In this document: positions 18,984 through 28,535 of the stretch, in pieces
Layout of the letters: every line of letters starts with the position of its first letter
How positions within the stretch are numbered: position 1 is the stretch's first letter
Origin: Tamlana flava
GTDB taxonomy: Bacteria > Bacteroidota > Bacteroidia > Flavobacteriales > Flavobacteriaceae
Direction of reading: 5' to 3'
Assembly (NCBI RefSeq): GCF_041287255.1
Contig: NZ_JBGGTX010000004.1
Location: 1 to 64,000 of the forward strand
Length of the DNA stretch: 64,000 nt
The notes under the pieces: model-generated
Told to the model about the DNA's origin: nothing
Databases searched by the model: none
The model's input: the letters and a program-made list of their open reading frames with translations, nothing else
Program-made: the position numbers and the translations under genes

Positions 18984-20675
18984 TTAGTTTCTGACTTTAA
19001 TGGCCTTTTTGTTTAATTCTTCGCTCTGTTTGATATTACTCGATGATATATTTGATTTTAAAAATTGAATGTTTTCAGTTTTTGCCCCTAAAACTTTTAT
19101 AGGGTTTTTGCTTTCTTCAACGCTGAAGTTTTCTGAAACTACATTTTTACTGTTATAAATAGTCAGGGCATAATCTTCTGAGGCAATAACTTTCACATTT
19201 GATAGTGTTAAGCCATCGGTGTCAATAGCTGTTATTCCTTTTTTTGTTTGAAAAATGGCGTTTTTAAGTGAAACATTTTTAAGGCTCATTTCGGGCAATC
19301 CCATAAAAAAGGCTGCCGTTTCAGAATTGGAAACTTTAATGTTTTCCATGAAAATATTTTTGAATGACGGGGTTTCTTCCGTTACAAGAACAATAGTTTC
19401 ATCGCGTTTTTCATCTTCAGCATTTTGATCGTCTTCTAAAACAGGGGAGTTTCCACCGTAAAACATATTAAAACGAATAGCTTCAGTTGGAATATTAATC
19501 ATATCAATATTTGAAATGTAAATATTTTCTACAACTCCACCACGGCCGCGCGTACTTTTAAACCGCAAACCTACATCCGTACCCAAAAATGTACAGTTTG
19601 ATACATGTACGTTTCTTACTCCGCCTGACATTTCACTACCTATAACAAAACCACCGTGGGCGTGATGTACTATATTGTTTTTAACAACAATATTTTCGGT
19701 GGGCATACCTCGTTTTCTACCATCTTCGTTTTTGCCCGATTTAAAGCAGATGGCATCGTCTCCAACATCAAAAGTATTGTTGTAAATCAGAACATTTTTG
19801 CACGATTCTAAATCCAAACCATCGCCGTTTTGTGAATACCAAGGATTTCTAACATTTAAATTTCTTATGATGATATCTTCGCTCATTAACGGGTGAATGT
19901 TCCAGGCTGGTGAATTTTGAAACGTTGGGCCATCTAAAAGAATGCGCTTAGAATTAACCACACTTACCATAACTGGTCGTAAATAATCTTTAACTGCTTG
20001 TAGTTCTGCATCACTAATTAAATCTGGAACGTTAAAGTTTGTGGTACTTTCATAGCCTTTTTTAGCACCTTCGCTAGGAAACCAGATTTTTTTATCGGTT
20101 GAAAGAACGCCCCCAGAACTCACTAATTTTTTCCATTGGCCATCTGTCATTTTGGATTTTTTTACAGGGCGCCAAGCGTCGCCATTACCATCAATTATGC
20201 CACTGCCGGTTATAGCAATGTTTTCAACATTATTGGCATTAATGGGTGAAATGTTTCTAACCGTGTTTAAGCCTTCAAAACTTGTTTTTATAAGCGGGTA
20301 ATCGTCAAAATCGTCACTAAATAGAATTAGGGAACCGTCCTCTAAATGAATATTAACATTGCTTTTAAAAGTTATGGGACCGGTTAACCAAATACCACGC
20401 GGGACAATTATTTTTCCACCGCCTTTTGAGTTTACATTTTCTATAGCTTTTTCAAAAGCCTCAGTGTTTATAAACAGACCACCGCTTTTAGCGCCAAAAT
20501 CATTGATGTTGACCTTATATTTTGGAAAACTAGTTGTTTTCACCTTAGGCATTTCAAACTCAATACCTTCGTATATTTCGTTTTCGTTTATAAAGTTCGT
20601 TGTTTGCGCTTCTAAAAGTTTTGAACAAAAAAGGGTTAAACAAATTAACCCTAGTTTTAATATTGATGATTGCAT
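18984..20675 (-). CDS. GH28 polygalacturonase (secreted)
   Basis: A 563-aa protein with a signal peptide (about 1-24, ending LLEAQ) and a right-handed beta-helix GH28 domain from about residue 52. Catalytic aspartates: Asp285 (NGDGLD), Asp306 and Asp307 (GDDAI). His340 lies in HAHGG, and the RIK motif appears as RFK in LRFKSTRGRGG. Role: hydrolysis of alpha-1,4-galacturonosyl (or rhamnogalacturonan) bonds; an exo mode is likely by similarity to bacterial exo-polygalacturonases but is not proven. It is in the middle of the nine-gene operon, two bases from GH43 and one from GH95. Confidence 0.93.
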   Translation of the reverse strand: MQSSILKLGLICLTLFCSKLLEAQTTNFINENEIYEGIEFEMPKVKTTSFPKYKVNINDFGAKSGGLFINTEAFEKAIENVNSKGGGKIIVPRGIWLTGPITFKSNVNIHLEDGSLILFSDDFDDYPLIKTSFEGLNTVRNISPINANNVENIAITGSGIIDGNGDAWRPVKKSKMTDGQWKKLVSSGGVLSTDKKIWFPSEGAKKGYESTTNFNVPDLISDAELQAVKDYLRPVMVSVVNSKRILLDGPTFQNSPAWNIHPLMSEDIIIRNLNVRNPWYSQNGDGLDLESCKNVLIYNNTFDVGDDAICFKSGKNEDGRKRGMPTENIVVKNNIVHHAHGGFVIGSEMSGGVRNVHVSNCTFLGTDVGLRFKSTRGRGGVVENIYISNIDMINIPTEAIRFNMFYGGNSPVLEDDQNAEDEKRDETIVLVTEETPSFKNIFMENIKVSNSETAAFFMGLPEMSLKNVSLKNAIFQTKKGITAIDTDGLTLSNVKVIASEDYALTIYNSKNVVSENFSVEESKNPIKVLGAKTENIQFLKSNISSSNIKQSEELNKKAIKVRN

Positions 20676-20677
20676 AA

Positions 20678-22306
20678 TTATTTAGTTATTGTGAAATAAT
20701 CTACATCTGCATATCCGCCACGTTTGGCGTCTTGTGTGCTAATACAGAATAGGCCTACTTTAGCTCCAATCCATTTTCCTTCTTTGGCTTTGAACGGCTT
20801 GCCTATTTTTTTGAATTTTTTACCATTTTCAGAATATAAAAACTGGCATATGGCATTTGGCGCTGTGACTTCAACCTTAAAATAAGCCGTATTTGATTTT
20901 AGTTCTACAGTTTCGTTAGTAACTTCAGCAGCGCCATCAACAGCCTTAAGGGTTTCTGTTTGCTTAAGATAGAAACCATTTTCACTGTTCGAAATGCTCA
21001 AGGTAGCATAATCCATACCCATAACAATGAGTCCTGCAGTTTTACCACTCTTTGCTTCTTCGGGGATTAGCGTAATCTTTGTTGAAGCCGTAAAGCCAGG
21101 TGCAGGAATTTTTTGTAACAATAAGTTGGGAACCATCCATAGGTTAGCGCAATCTTCGGGTACTTTTATTGAAAACAAACGCAAGTAATCGTTCCCAGGT
21201 AATTTGGCATGCCAAACCACATCGCTATTGGCTTGCCATTGCCATTGTAACCCAATGTTAAATCCATCAAAATAATCAGTTTCAACGGGTGTTTCTATCG
21301 GATAGGCTTTTCCAACGTTTGGTTTTTTATGCGATTTTACAGGCTCGCCAATGCCATTTCCATCATAATCTTTTCCCATAATTGGCCAATTGTTTTTCCA
21401 ACTCATGGGCTGCAAATGAACAATTCTTCCGTAGGCATCAACATCTTGGAAGTGGTAAAACCAGGATTCCCCATTAGGGGTGTCAACCCAAGCACCTTGA
21501 TGGGGTCCATTTATGTTTGTGCTTCCTTGTTCTAAAACTACTTTTTCCTCATAAGGCCCATAAATGTTTTTTGAGCGTAAAATTAGTTGCCAGCCTATGG
21601 CTACGCCTCCTGCCGGAGCAAATATGTAGTAATAACCGTTTTGTTTGTAAAATTTTGAACCTTCAACCGTATCGTGGTTGTCGTGTCCGTCAAATACGTG
21701 GATGCCTTTATCGATAACTTTTGTCCCTTCGGTATTCATTTTATTGACGGTCAATAAACTTTTTACACCACGACGACTTCCAGCATAAGCATGTACCAGA
21801 TAAGCATCGCCGTTGTCATCCCAAAGCGGGCAGGGGTCAATCAGCCCTTTGCCTTCCATTACCAAAACAGGTTCATCCCATTTTCCGTAAGGATCTTTAG
21901 TCTTGACCATGTAAATACCAAAATCCGGATCGCCCCAGTAGATATAGATTTCACCTTTATGGTAACGAATGGCCGGAGCCCACACACCGTTACCATGTTG
22001 AGGAATATTAAATGTCTCCTCGGGTACTTGAGTTTCTAGCGCATGGTTAATTAATGTCCAGTTTACCATATCTTTTGAATGCAGTATGGGTAATCCTGGT
22101 GCGACATTAAAGCTAGAAGCCGTCATATAATAATCGTCGCCAACGCGAACCACATCAGGATCGGAATAATCAGCATAAATAATGGGGTTATTGTAAGTTC
22201 CATCTCCGTTATCGGCTACCCAAACTTCAGAAACATAAGGTTTATTGGTTTGTGCATATAAAATTGTAGAACAGAAAAGTGAAATTAGAAAAGCGTTTAG
22301 TTTCAT
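20678..22306 (-). CDS. GH43 family glycoside hydrolase with C-terminal beta-sandwich
   Basis: A 542-aa protein with signal peptide (1-19, ending LYAQ). The five-bladed propeller domain (about 38-320) shows the GH43 triad: the Asp of YSDPDV (Asp49), the Asp of GLIDPCP near 157 and the Glu of VEGSKFY near 213. Residues about 345-542 form the concanavalin-like beta-sandwich common in these proteins. The family includes alpha-L-arabinofuranosidases, beta-xylosidases and exo-beta-galactosidases; here the likely target is an arabinan or galactan side chain of rhamnogalacturonan. Subfamily and linkage cannot be assigned by eye. Confidence 0.9.
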   Translation of the reverse strand: MKLNAFLISLFCSTILYAQTNKPYVSEVWVADNGDGTYNNPIIYADYSDPDVVRVGDDYYMTASSFNVAPGLPILHSKDMVNWTLINHALETQVPEETFNIPQHGNGVWAPAIRYHKGEIYIYWGDPDFGIYMVKTKDPYGKWDEPVLVMEGKGLIDPCPLWDDNGDAYLVHAYAGSRRGVKSLLTVNKMNTEGTKVIDKGIHVFDGHDNHDTVEGSKFYKQNGYYYIFAPAGGVAIGWQLILRSKNIYGPYEEKVVLEQGSTNINGPHQGAWVDTPNGESWFYHFQDVDAYGRIVHLQPMSWKNNWPIMGKDYDGNGIGEPVKSHKKPNVGKAYPIETPVETDYFDGFNIGLQWQWQANSDVVWHAKLPGNDYLRLFSIKVPEDCANLWMVPNLLLQKIPAPGFTASTKITLIPEEAKSGKTAGLIVMGMDYATLSISNSENGFYLKQTETLKAVDGAAEVTNETVELKSNTAYFKVEVTAPNAICQFLYSENGKKFKKIGKPFKAKEGKWIGAKVGLFCISTQDAKRGGYADVDYFTITK

Positions 22307-22329
22307 TGAAATATATGCTCGAGCGTATT

Positions 22330-23571
22330 TTATTTTTCCAGTTCTAAACTAGCCATGATGAACGGACCTGTGCCTTTTGGGTCGTTAGAGCGAATTTTTT
22401 CACCTATATAGTATTCAAAAGAACCATCACGATAAGGGTTTCCGCCCAAACCAGCAACGGCACAACATTGGTTTAGATTTACTACGCCATTTTCTTCAAC
22501 AGAAACTAACTTGTCAAGCAAAGCTTGATATGATTTTTTGGCTACATCTAAATATTTTTTTGGCAAATATCCTTTGCGAGCACCCTTGGCAAAAGTGTAG
22601 GTAAACATTGATGTTCCTGTGGCTTCGAGGTAATTGCCTTCTCTGTCTCCTTGATCTAAAACTTGCCACCATAAACCAGATTCATCTTGAACATTGGTAA
22701 TAGCTTCGGCATATTGATTAAGATATTTAATAATGCGCTCACGACCGGGGTGGTCTTCGGGTAAAAAATCTAAGACATCTACCATGGCCATACCGTACCA
22801 ACCCATACCACGAGACCAAAAATGTTGTGAGTTTCCTGTTTCTTTGTTTGCCCAACGCTGTTCCTTGCTTTCATCCCAACCGTGGTAAAGTAAGCCCGAT
22901 TTTTCATCACGACTGTGTTTTTGTATTAAATCGAATTGAAGTACAACATGGTCGTAAATTTTTTGCTTTTTAGCTTCGTCTTCAACATATTCCCTTGCAT
23001 AACGCGTGTGAAAGGGTTCCGCCATGTAAAGTCCGTCCAACCACATTTGGTGCGGGTAAACTTTCTTGTGCCAATAACCACCATCTGATGTAGTCGGTTG
23101 CGATTCCAATTGGCTATCCAGGGTTTGCATGGCTTTTAAAAAGCGTTCTTCTTTGGTAATAGGGTAGAGGAATAACAAAACATCTCCAGATTTAATCATA
23201 TCAAGATTCTGCTTTTCTAAGCTATATGTATCAATGTTTCCTGTACTGTCAATCAGCGTATCGGCATAATCGTAAATATAATCGTAATACTCTTGCCTCT
23301 TTGTTTGTTCGTAAACTCTGGAGCAAGCACTTAAAACTAAACCTGGTGTATATGTCCAACGTGCCCTTGTTGCAAAATCTAGTTTGGTAGCTTCTGGGAA
23401 ACGTTCAATTTCTGAAAGCATCATGCGCTCAGACCATTTTAAATCTTCGGGGACAACTTTTTCAACGGTTGCCGTTTCTTCTAGGGTGTTTTGTTTTTTT
23501 GAGTCTTTACAGGATGTAAATAATGCGACAACCGATGCTAAAACGGCAAAATATTTAATTTTAGATGTCAT
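22330..23571 (-). CDS. GH105 unsaturated rhamnogalacturonyl/galacturonyl hydrolase lipoprotein
   Basis: A 413-aa lipoprotein (lipobox FTSC, Cys21). The (alpha/alpha)6-barrel family signature HKKVYPHQMWLDGLYM near residue 165 contains the aspartate equivalent to the YteR catalytic Asp; GGNPYRDGSFEYY lies near the C-terminus. Role: hydration-driven release of 4,5-unsaturated uronic acid from the end of lyase products, supplying the KduI/KduD branch. It is a paralogue of 55860-57092. It lies nine bases after the DUF4861 gene, a frequent partner of GH105. Confidence 0.94.
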   Translation of the reverse strand: MTSKIKYFAVLASVVALFTSCKDSKKQNTLEETATVEKVVPEDLKWSERMMLSEIERFPEATKLDFATRARWTYTPGLVLSACSRVYEQTKRQEYYDYIYDYADTLIDSTGNIDTYSLEKQNLDMIKSGDVLLFLYPITKEERFLKAMQTLDSQLESQPTTSDGGYWHKKVYPHQMWLDGLYMAEPFHTRYAREYVEDEAKKQKIYDHVVLQFDLIQKHSRDEKSGLLYHGWDESKEQRWANKETGNSQHFWSRGMGWYGMAMVDVLDFLPEDHPGRERIIKYLNQYAEAITNVQDESGLWWQVLDQGDREGNYLEATGTSMFTYTFAKGARKGYLPKKYLDVAKKSYQALLDKLVSVEENGVVNLNQCCAVAGLGGNPYRDGSFEYYIGEKIRSNDPKGTGPFIMASLELEK

Positions 23572-23580
23572 TTTTATAGT

Positions 23581-24594
23581 TTAGTTAATTGAATTTGTTT
23601 CATTTAAAGCTTGAAGCTTCAGGTCTAAATCTGTCAGGAAAGCATCTTCGGTTTTAATGCCGTTAAGTTCTTGCTCCCAAGCAGCCAAAAAGTAATAGGT
23701 AATGGCTGCAGTGGTTGGTTTAAAAATTACCAAATGTTCATAGTCACCCTTTTTTTGCTCTGCAACTTCATCAAGTTTATAAAAGAGGGCCATCCCTAAA
23801 TTGTCTGGTGGACTTGCCAACGTTTGTTGCCCGTAAGTGGCAATGTAAGCCCATGTCTCACCTTCTTTTTTGTGGAAAGTAACACCGTGGTCTACAATTC
23901 CTGTGCAAATACCTGTAATTTCGTCTGATGGTGAAAGTTCAGCTTTTGTGTATCTATCAATCGGAAATATGGTCAATTTGGCTTTTAAATCGATAGTGTC
24001 ATCTCCAGATTCCCATCCTTCATAGGAAATGTTAATCGAAGAACTTTTTTCTGAATTTTCAACATAAGCAAAAGTGTTTTTAACAGTTTGAAAATGAACT
24101 ACAGAATCGGCAACAACACGGCCATAGCCACCAATACCCATAGAATTCCCTGCCTTTAGGATATCTTGACCCCATGGGGATGGTTCGTGGTAAGAATCAA
24201 ATCCATCTTGGCCAACATAAGGCAAAACAATTGAATCTACCTTTTTACCAAAAATATCAATGGCATTTCTCCAATCTAAATATAAACGATAGCCAACTTG
24301 ACTATTTTCCCAACCTGGTCCTTCATATCGAATAAACCATGAATGATCTGTATGTTCTTTTGGTACCTGCAGGGAATCTACATTTTTAAAAGAAGTCCCG
24401 GCATTGTATTCCTTATGCCCTCTAGTGCCATCAACCCATTCTCCGCCTTGTGCAATAGAAATTTCTGCATAGGTTTTTTGTGGTACCATTTCGTCAGAGA
24501 TTTCTTCTGATATAACAGTATCGGAGACAGATTTTTTGTCTTTACAAGAAAATAGACTTAAAAATACAATTGATAAAATTGCTAATTTTTTCAT
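23581..24594 (-). CDS. DUF4861-family lipoprotein
   Basis: A 337-aa lipoprotein (lipobox FSCK, Cys17). The sequence (GGEWVDGTRGHKEY, WFIRYEGPGWENSQVGYRLYLDWRN-type region near residues 88-110, the GGYGR segment near 152) fits DUF4861 as I know it, a family encoded next to GH105 in uronate-containing glycan loci. Activity here is unknown. I recall that a related protein from a marine ulvan locus was reported as an oligosaccharide dehydratase, but I am not certain it belongs to this family. As first gene of the nine-gene operon it is probably needed for unsaturated or rhamnosylated oligosaccharides. Confidence 0.75.
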   Translation of the reverse strand: MKKLAILSIVFLSLFSCKDKKSVSDTVISEEISDEMVPQKTYAEISIAQGGEWVDGTRGHKEYNAGTSFKNVDSLQVPKEHTDHSWFIRYEGPGWENSQVGYRLYLDWRNAIDIFGKKVDSIVLPYVGQDGFDSYHEPSPWGQDILKAGNSMGIGGYGRVVADSVVHFQTVKNTFAYVENSEKSSSINISYEGWESGDDTIDLKAKLTIFPIDRYTKAELSPSDEITGICTGIVDHGVTFHKKEGETWAYIATYGQQTLASPPDNLGMALFYKLDEVAEQKKGDYEHLVIFKPTTAAITYYFLAAWEQELNGIKTEDAFLTDLDLKLQALNETNSIN

Positions 24595-24619
24595 GTGTTA
24601 ATTTTTATTGGTTTTTAAT

Positions 24620-24655
24620 GTCACATGTAACCTTTGATGATTAAAATAATCATTT
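24620..24655 (-). promoter_or_regulatory. Conserved 36-bp upstream element, copy 1
   Basis: This block, 25 bp ahead of the DUF4861 start, is identical at 30 of 36 positions without gaps to 30061-30096, 19 bp ahead of the PL1 lipoprotein start. Its gene-proximal end, GTTACATGTGAC on the coding strand, is a near palindrome (10 of 12 symmetric). It is unrelated to the TGTAATCGATTACA operator and may be a promoter plus binding site of another regulator. Confidence 0.5.
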
Positions 24656-24716
24656 TGCTGTATGTTTAACAATTATTTTAATCATGTCGGTTTCATGAGG
24701 TTTGGTTATTAAATTT

Positions 24717-26150
24717 TTAATATGCTTTTCCGTTAATCGTTGTGTTTTTAAATACAATTGGTTCCGAATGTTCCACCGATAAGTCTTCATTGGCGCCTTT
24801 GATGTGTACATTGGTCAGTGTTACATTTTTTATAATGGCCTCTTCACGTCCTCTAATCATAATACCATATTTCCCGCTGTTTTCAACAGTCATATTTTCT
24901 AAATGAACACCATCTATTTTTGGAATAAATTCACCTTCTTGATTGGCATAGATGCCATAATGTAAGTTGATTTTGAGGGCTGCTTCCTTTACTTGTCCTA
25001 CTTCAATGTCTTTTACATATAGGTTTTCAACAAACCCACCACGTAGCGTATTCGTTTTTATACGGATGGCTCTATCTAGGTTGGGGCTGTCCATTTTACA
25101 ATTTCTAGCATAAACATTTCTTACCCCGGCAGATATTTCACTACCTAGAACTACGCCTCCGTGCCCATCTTTCATGTCGCAATTTTCAATAACAATATTC
25201 TCAGAAGCGATGTTAACTCGTCTTCCGTCGGAATTTCTACCAGATTTTATCGCGATACAATCGTCACCGGTGTTAAATGTGCAGTTTGTTATATGTACAT
25301 TTTTGCAATATTCGGGGTCACAACCATCATTATTTGGTCCATGACTATTAACGGTTACACCATCAATTCTAACATAATTACATTTTAATGGATGAATAAC
25401 CCAGAACGGCGCATTGGTAATGGTTACGCCTTGAAGTAATACATTTTCGCACTCAAAAGGTTCAAAAAATGATGGGCGAATATGATGACCGTCTCCAAAA
25501 ACGCGTTCAGAAACTGGTACTTGGGCTTCGTTCATTTTTCGTAATGTTGGCAGGTTAATGGAATCGTGCTGTTTTGGAGCCCCTTCTTCCCAGCCATAAG
25601 AGTCTTTACCGCACCACGGCCACCAATTGTTGTTACTGGCTTGACCATCTAAGATGCCATTTCCTGTAACAGCAATGTTCTTTTGTTTATGGGCCCGAAT
25701 AAGCGGGGAGTAGTTCATGAGCTCTACACCCTCATAGGATGTATGAACTACGGGAAGATAATCGTTATGATTGGTTGAAAAAAGCACATGAGCACCTTCC
25801 TCCAAATGAAGGTTTACGTTGCTTTTTAGCACAATGGGCCCTGTTAAAAATTTACCACTTGGAATGATTACTTTACCACCACCCATATTACTGCAAGAAT
25901 CAATGGCCTTTGCAATAATTTCTGTGTTATTGGTTTCTCCATCAGAGACAGCGCCTAAATCAATAATGTTTATGATGTTATTTGCGAATTCTGGAATTTG
26001 TATAGATTCAATAATAGCGTCGGCTTGAGCAAAAGCATCAGCTTCTTCGGTTTTTTTTTCATTTTCTTTTTGTTTGCAGGAACTGAATGTTAAAGAAAAA
26101 AAGGAAAATAAAAGGATAGAATATAGCCCAAAATGTGTTTTAGCGTTCAT
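24717..26150 (-). CDS. GH28 polygalacturonase lipoprotein
   Basis: A 477-aa lipoprotein (lipobox FSSC, Cys25) with a beta-helix GH28 domain from about residue 57. All family motifs are intact: Asp275 (NNDGCD), Asp296 and Asp297 (GDDCIAIKSG), His330 (DGHGG) and RIK (AIRIKTNTLRGG). Role: galacturonic acid release from homogalacturonan, membrane-anchored and probably periplasmic or surface. It has its own LacI-controlled promoter, so it may be expressed alone; the 122-bp gap to the DUF4861 gene carries the other conserved element. Confidence 0.94.
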   Translation of the reverse strand: MNAKTHFGLYSILLFSFFSLTFSSCKQKENEKKTEEADAFAQADAIIESIQIPEFANNIINIIDLGAVSDGETNNTEIIAKAIDSCSNMGGGKVIIPSGKFLTGPIVLKSNVNLHLEEGAHVLFSTNHNDYLPVVHTSYEGVELMNYSPLIRAHKQKNIAVTGNGILDGQASNNNWWPWCGKDSYGWEEGAPKQHDSINLPTLRKMNEAQVPVSERVFGDGHHIRPSFFEPFECENVLLQGVTITNAPFWVIHPLKCNYVRIDGVTVNSHGPNNDGCDPEYCKNVHITNCTFNTGDDCIAIKSGRNSDGRRVNIASENIVIENCDMKDGHGGVVLGSEISAGVRNVYARNCKMDSPNLDRAIRIKTNTLRGGFVENLYVKDIEVGQVKEAALKINLHYGIYANQEGEFIPKIDGVHLENMTVENSGKYGIMIRGREEAIIKNVTLTNVHIKGANEDLSVEHSEPIVFKNTTINGKAY

Positions 26151-26164
26151 TTGTTTTTGTTTAG

Positions 26165-26209
26165 TGTAATCGATTGTACTAAAATAGCAAATAAGTATTT
26201 TAAAGCATA
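26165..26209 (-). promoter_or_regulatory. GH28 promoter with LacI-type operator
   Basis: On the minus strand TATG (26206-26209), 19 bases and TATTTTAG (26179-26186) precede TACAATCGATTACA (26165-26178), 14 bp ahead of the GH28 ATG. Both hexamer-type elements have one mismatch to TTTG and TAnnTTTG. Confidence 0.7.
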
Positions 26210-26277
26210 ATTTCTCAAAGATAATACTTAGAATATTAAAAAGAGAACAGAAGTAATAACAATTTTAAGATTAATAT

Positions 26278-28515
26278 TTAGAATTCAGGAACCCAGTTGT
26301 CCGAACCTTTTAGCACATTTTCCTTACTAAAAGAATTGATGTCTTTTTGTGAAAGTTTTTTTGCCCAATTAACCCTTTCATTGGAAGCTCCGGGACCTGT
26401 AGAATTGTATTCTGCATAAAAAGTGGTTTCTTCTGCATGGGGTTTGCCCCAATTGTGCCAACCCTCGGGTTTTATGTGATTGCCCATGTAACAATTAATA
26501 AAAACGGTTTCCGCATAATCGCGCCAAGGTCTTCCAAGAAAAAATGAGCCTTCTTCCGCATTTCCTGTTATTTTACAGTCTTTAAAAACAAAACCATATT
26601 TGGTGTCTTTATTGGTTGAAGCAGCAGTTATATAGCCGCGATTTTTGCAAAAGATTTCACAGTTTTCGAAATACCCGGTTGACCAACCAAAAATAAAATC
26701 TACCGTGCCTTCAATGTAACAATCTTTGTAATACTGTCGGCTATTGTCTCCGTGCAAATAAAGTGTATCCTGATTTCCTAAGAATTTGCAATTTTCAAAA
26801 ATTACTTTATCACCATCAACCCTTACAGCAACTGCTTGGCCAACGGGTCCCGCACTATTTTCAAAAGTTATGTTTTTTGCTTTAAAACCATCACCAAACA
26901 CAAAAAATGAAGTAGAACCTGTTGTGCCAACTTCTTCGCCAAATGCGTTTCTTTTTTGGGCATAATCATCATAGGTCAATATGGTGTTTTCTTTGTTTTC
27001 ACCGATAAACGTTACATTTGTTTTTGAAGCGGGAAGCACCAATTTTTCTTTATAGATACCATTTTTTATAAAAATTTTGGTTTCTTTTTTTCTGAAATCG
27101 GGTACAGCGTCAATAGCTTCTTGCACTGTTTTAAAATTTCCGCTACCATTTGAGTCAATAACAAAATGATAAGTTTCATCATTGATGGTTGTTACATTGG
27201 AAGTTGAACGTGTCAATGAGTTAGCGTATACCTCAATATTTGTGTAGACCTTATCTAAGGACTTACCATTGGAGTCGGCAATTTTTGGATTAAGCTGATG
27301 CTGCTTTTCCCACTCATCGGGAATACCATCCCTGTCAGAATCTATTTTTCCTTTTTCAGATTTTAAAGCGGGCCAACCCCCAACATTTTCCTGTGAATCA
27401 ATAATGCCATTTTCATAATTAACACTGCCCTCTTGGGTGTTATGAACGATTCTGGAGTCCACAGCGTCTCTAAAAATACTGGCACCAGCATTTTTCATAA
27501 CCTCTTTAAAGGCCTCAAGGGCACTTGATGTTTTTATATTATCATTTATGGATATCGGCGAGTTTAATTTGACGGCTTCAGGATTGTCGCATTGCACGCC
27601 ACCATCCCAATTGTTTTTCGTAATGTTTTCATAGCCATCAACATAATTTCCGTCTACATAAAATTGGCCATAAGGTTCAGATGGATTTACAATTCTATCA
27701 AGTTTAGATGAGGTTGTCGCAGGCCCCGATTTAAAATAGTTATTAACCATATTATAGGTTCCGCTTTCGCCGCCATAAATACTGTTTTCGCCCCAATTGT
27801 AAATAACGTTGTTTCTAAAGTCTACAAATTCATTTTCTGAATTTTGGGTTGTTTTAGAGCCACTAAATCTTGGATTTCTGCTGTTATTGCTTGCTATTAA
27901 ATTATGGTGGAATGATGCTTTCACACCGCCCCAAATACCTCCATAACCATGAGCCCCCTTATGATGCACCGAATGGTTTAAAGCTTCTGATATGATGCAC
28001 CATTGCAAAGTGAAATTTTTATTGTTGTAAAATGAAGCATTTTCATCGGTTGCCCAACTGATGGAGCAATGGTCTATAATCACATTATTGGCGTTTCTGC
28101 ACCCCAAGGCATCTCCTTCAACTTTACTAACATCTCCCATTCTAAACCTTAAATAGCGTACAATAACGTTATCAGCTTTTATAGTGAATGGATAGCCTTT
28201 TAGTGTAATGCCATCTCCTGGAGCGGTTTGTCCTAAGATGGTTAAATCTCCTCGGTTTACATCCAAGTCAGACTTTAATTCAATAGTTCCTGAAATAGCG
28301 AATACTATGGTTCTTGGCCCTTTTTTTACTATGCCTTTTCTTAAACTTCCTTCACCGTCGTCATTTAAATTCGTTACCGTGTAAACCAATCCGCCTCTTC
28401 CCCCAGAGGCATATTGCCCAAAGCCTTCTGCTTCTGGAAAAGCAAGTTCTTGCGCATGGTTTGTATGAATTAATAATAAAATGAGCGCTAACAAGAAGCC
28501 TGATTTTTTTAGCAT
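26278..28515 (-). CDS. PL1 pectate lyase - CE8 pectin methylesterase fusion
   Basis: A 745-aa secreted protein (signal peptide about 1-21, ending NHAQ). Residues about 25-445 are a PL1 beta-helix lyase domain (FPEAEGFG, SGGRGG, IIDHCSISWATDE, NSRNPRF). Residues about 450-745 are a CE8 domain with Asp583 (GNQDTLY), Asp606 (DFIFG) and Arg662 (LGRPWR), all catalytic residues of pectin methylesterases. The one polypeptide can therefore demethylate pectin and cleave the product. The linker carries an EF-hand-like DSDRDGIPDEWE near residue 398. It is co-directional with, and 20 bases after, the PL1 lipoprotein gene. Confidence 0.95.
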   Translation of the reverse strand: MLKKSGFLLALILLLIHTNHAQELAFPEAEGFGQYASGGRGGLVYTVTNLNDDGEGSLRKGIVKKGPRTIVFAISGTIELKSDLDVNRGDLTILGQTAPGDGITLKGYPFTIKADNVIVRYLRFRMGDVSKVEGDALGCRNANNVIIDHCSISWATDENASFYNNKNFTLQWCIISEALNHSVHHKGAHGYGGIWGGVKASFHHNLIASNNSRNPRFSGSKTTQNSENEFVDFRNNVIYNWGENSIYGGESGTYNMVNNYFKSGPATTSSKLDRIVNPSEPYGQFYVDGNYVDGYENITKNNWDGGVQCDNPEAVKLNSPISINDNIKTSSALEAFKEVMKNAGASIFRDAVDSRIVHNTQEGSVNYENGIIDSQENVGGWPALKSEKGKIDSDRDGIPDEWEKQHQLNPKIADSNGKSLDKVYTNIEVYANSLTRSTSNVTTINDETYHFVIDSNGSGNFKTVQEAIDAVPDFRKKETKIFIKNGIYKEKLVLPASKTNVTFIGENKENTILTYDDYAQKRNAFGEEVGTTGSTSFFVFGDGFKAKNITFENSAGPVGQAVAVRVDGDKVIFENCKFLGNQDTLYLHGDNSRQYYKDCYIEGTVDFIFGWSTGYFENCEIFCKNRGYITAASTNKDTKYGFVFKDCKITGNAEEGSFFLGRPWRDYAETVFINCYMGNHIKPEGWHNWGKPHAEETTFYAEYNSTGPGASNERVNWAKKLSQKDINSFSKENVLKGSDNWVPEF

Positions 28516-28535
28516 AATTTTTTTGATTTCTAAAT

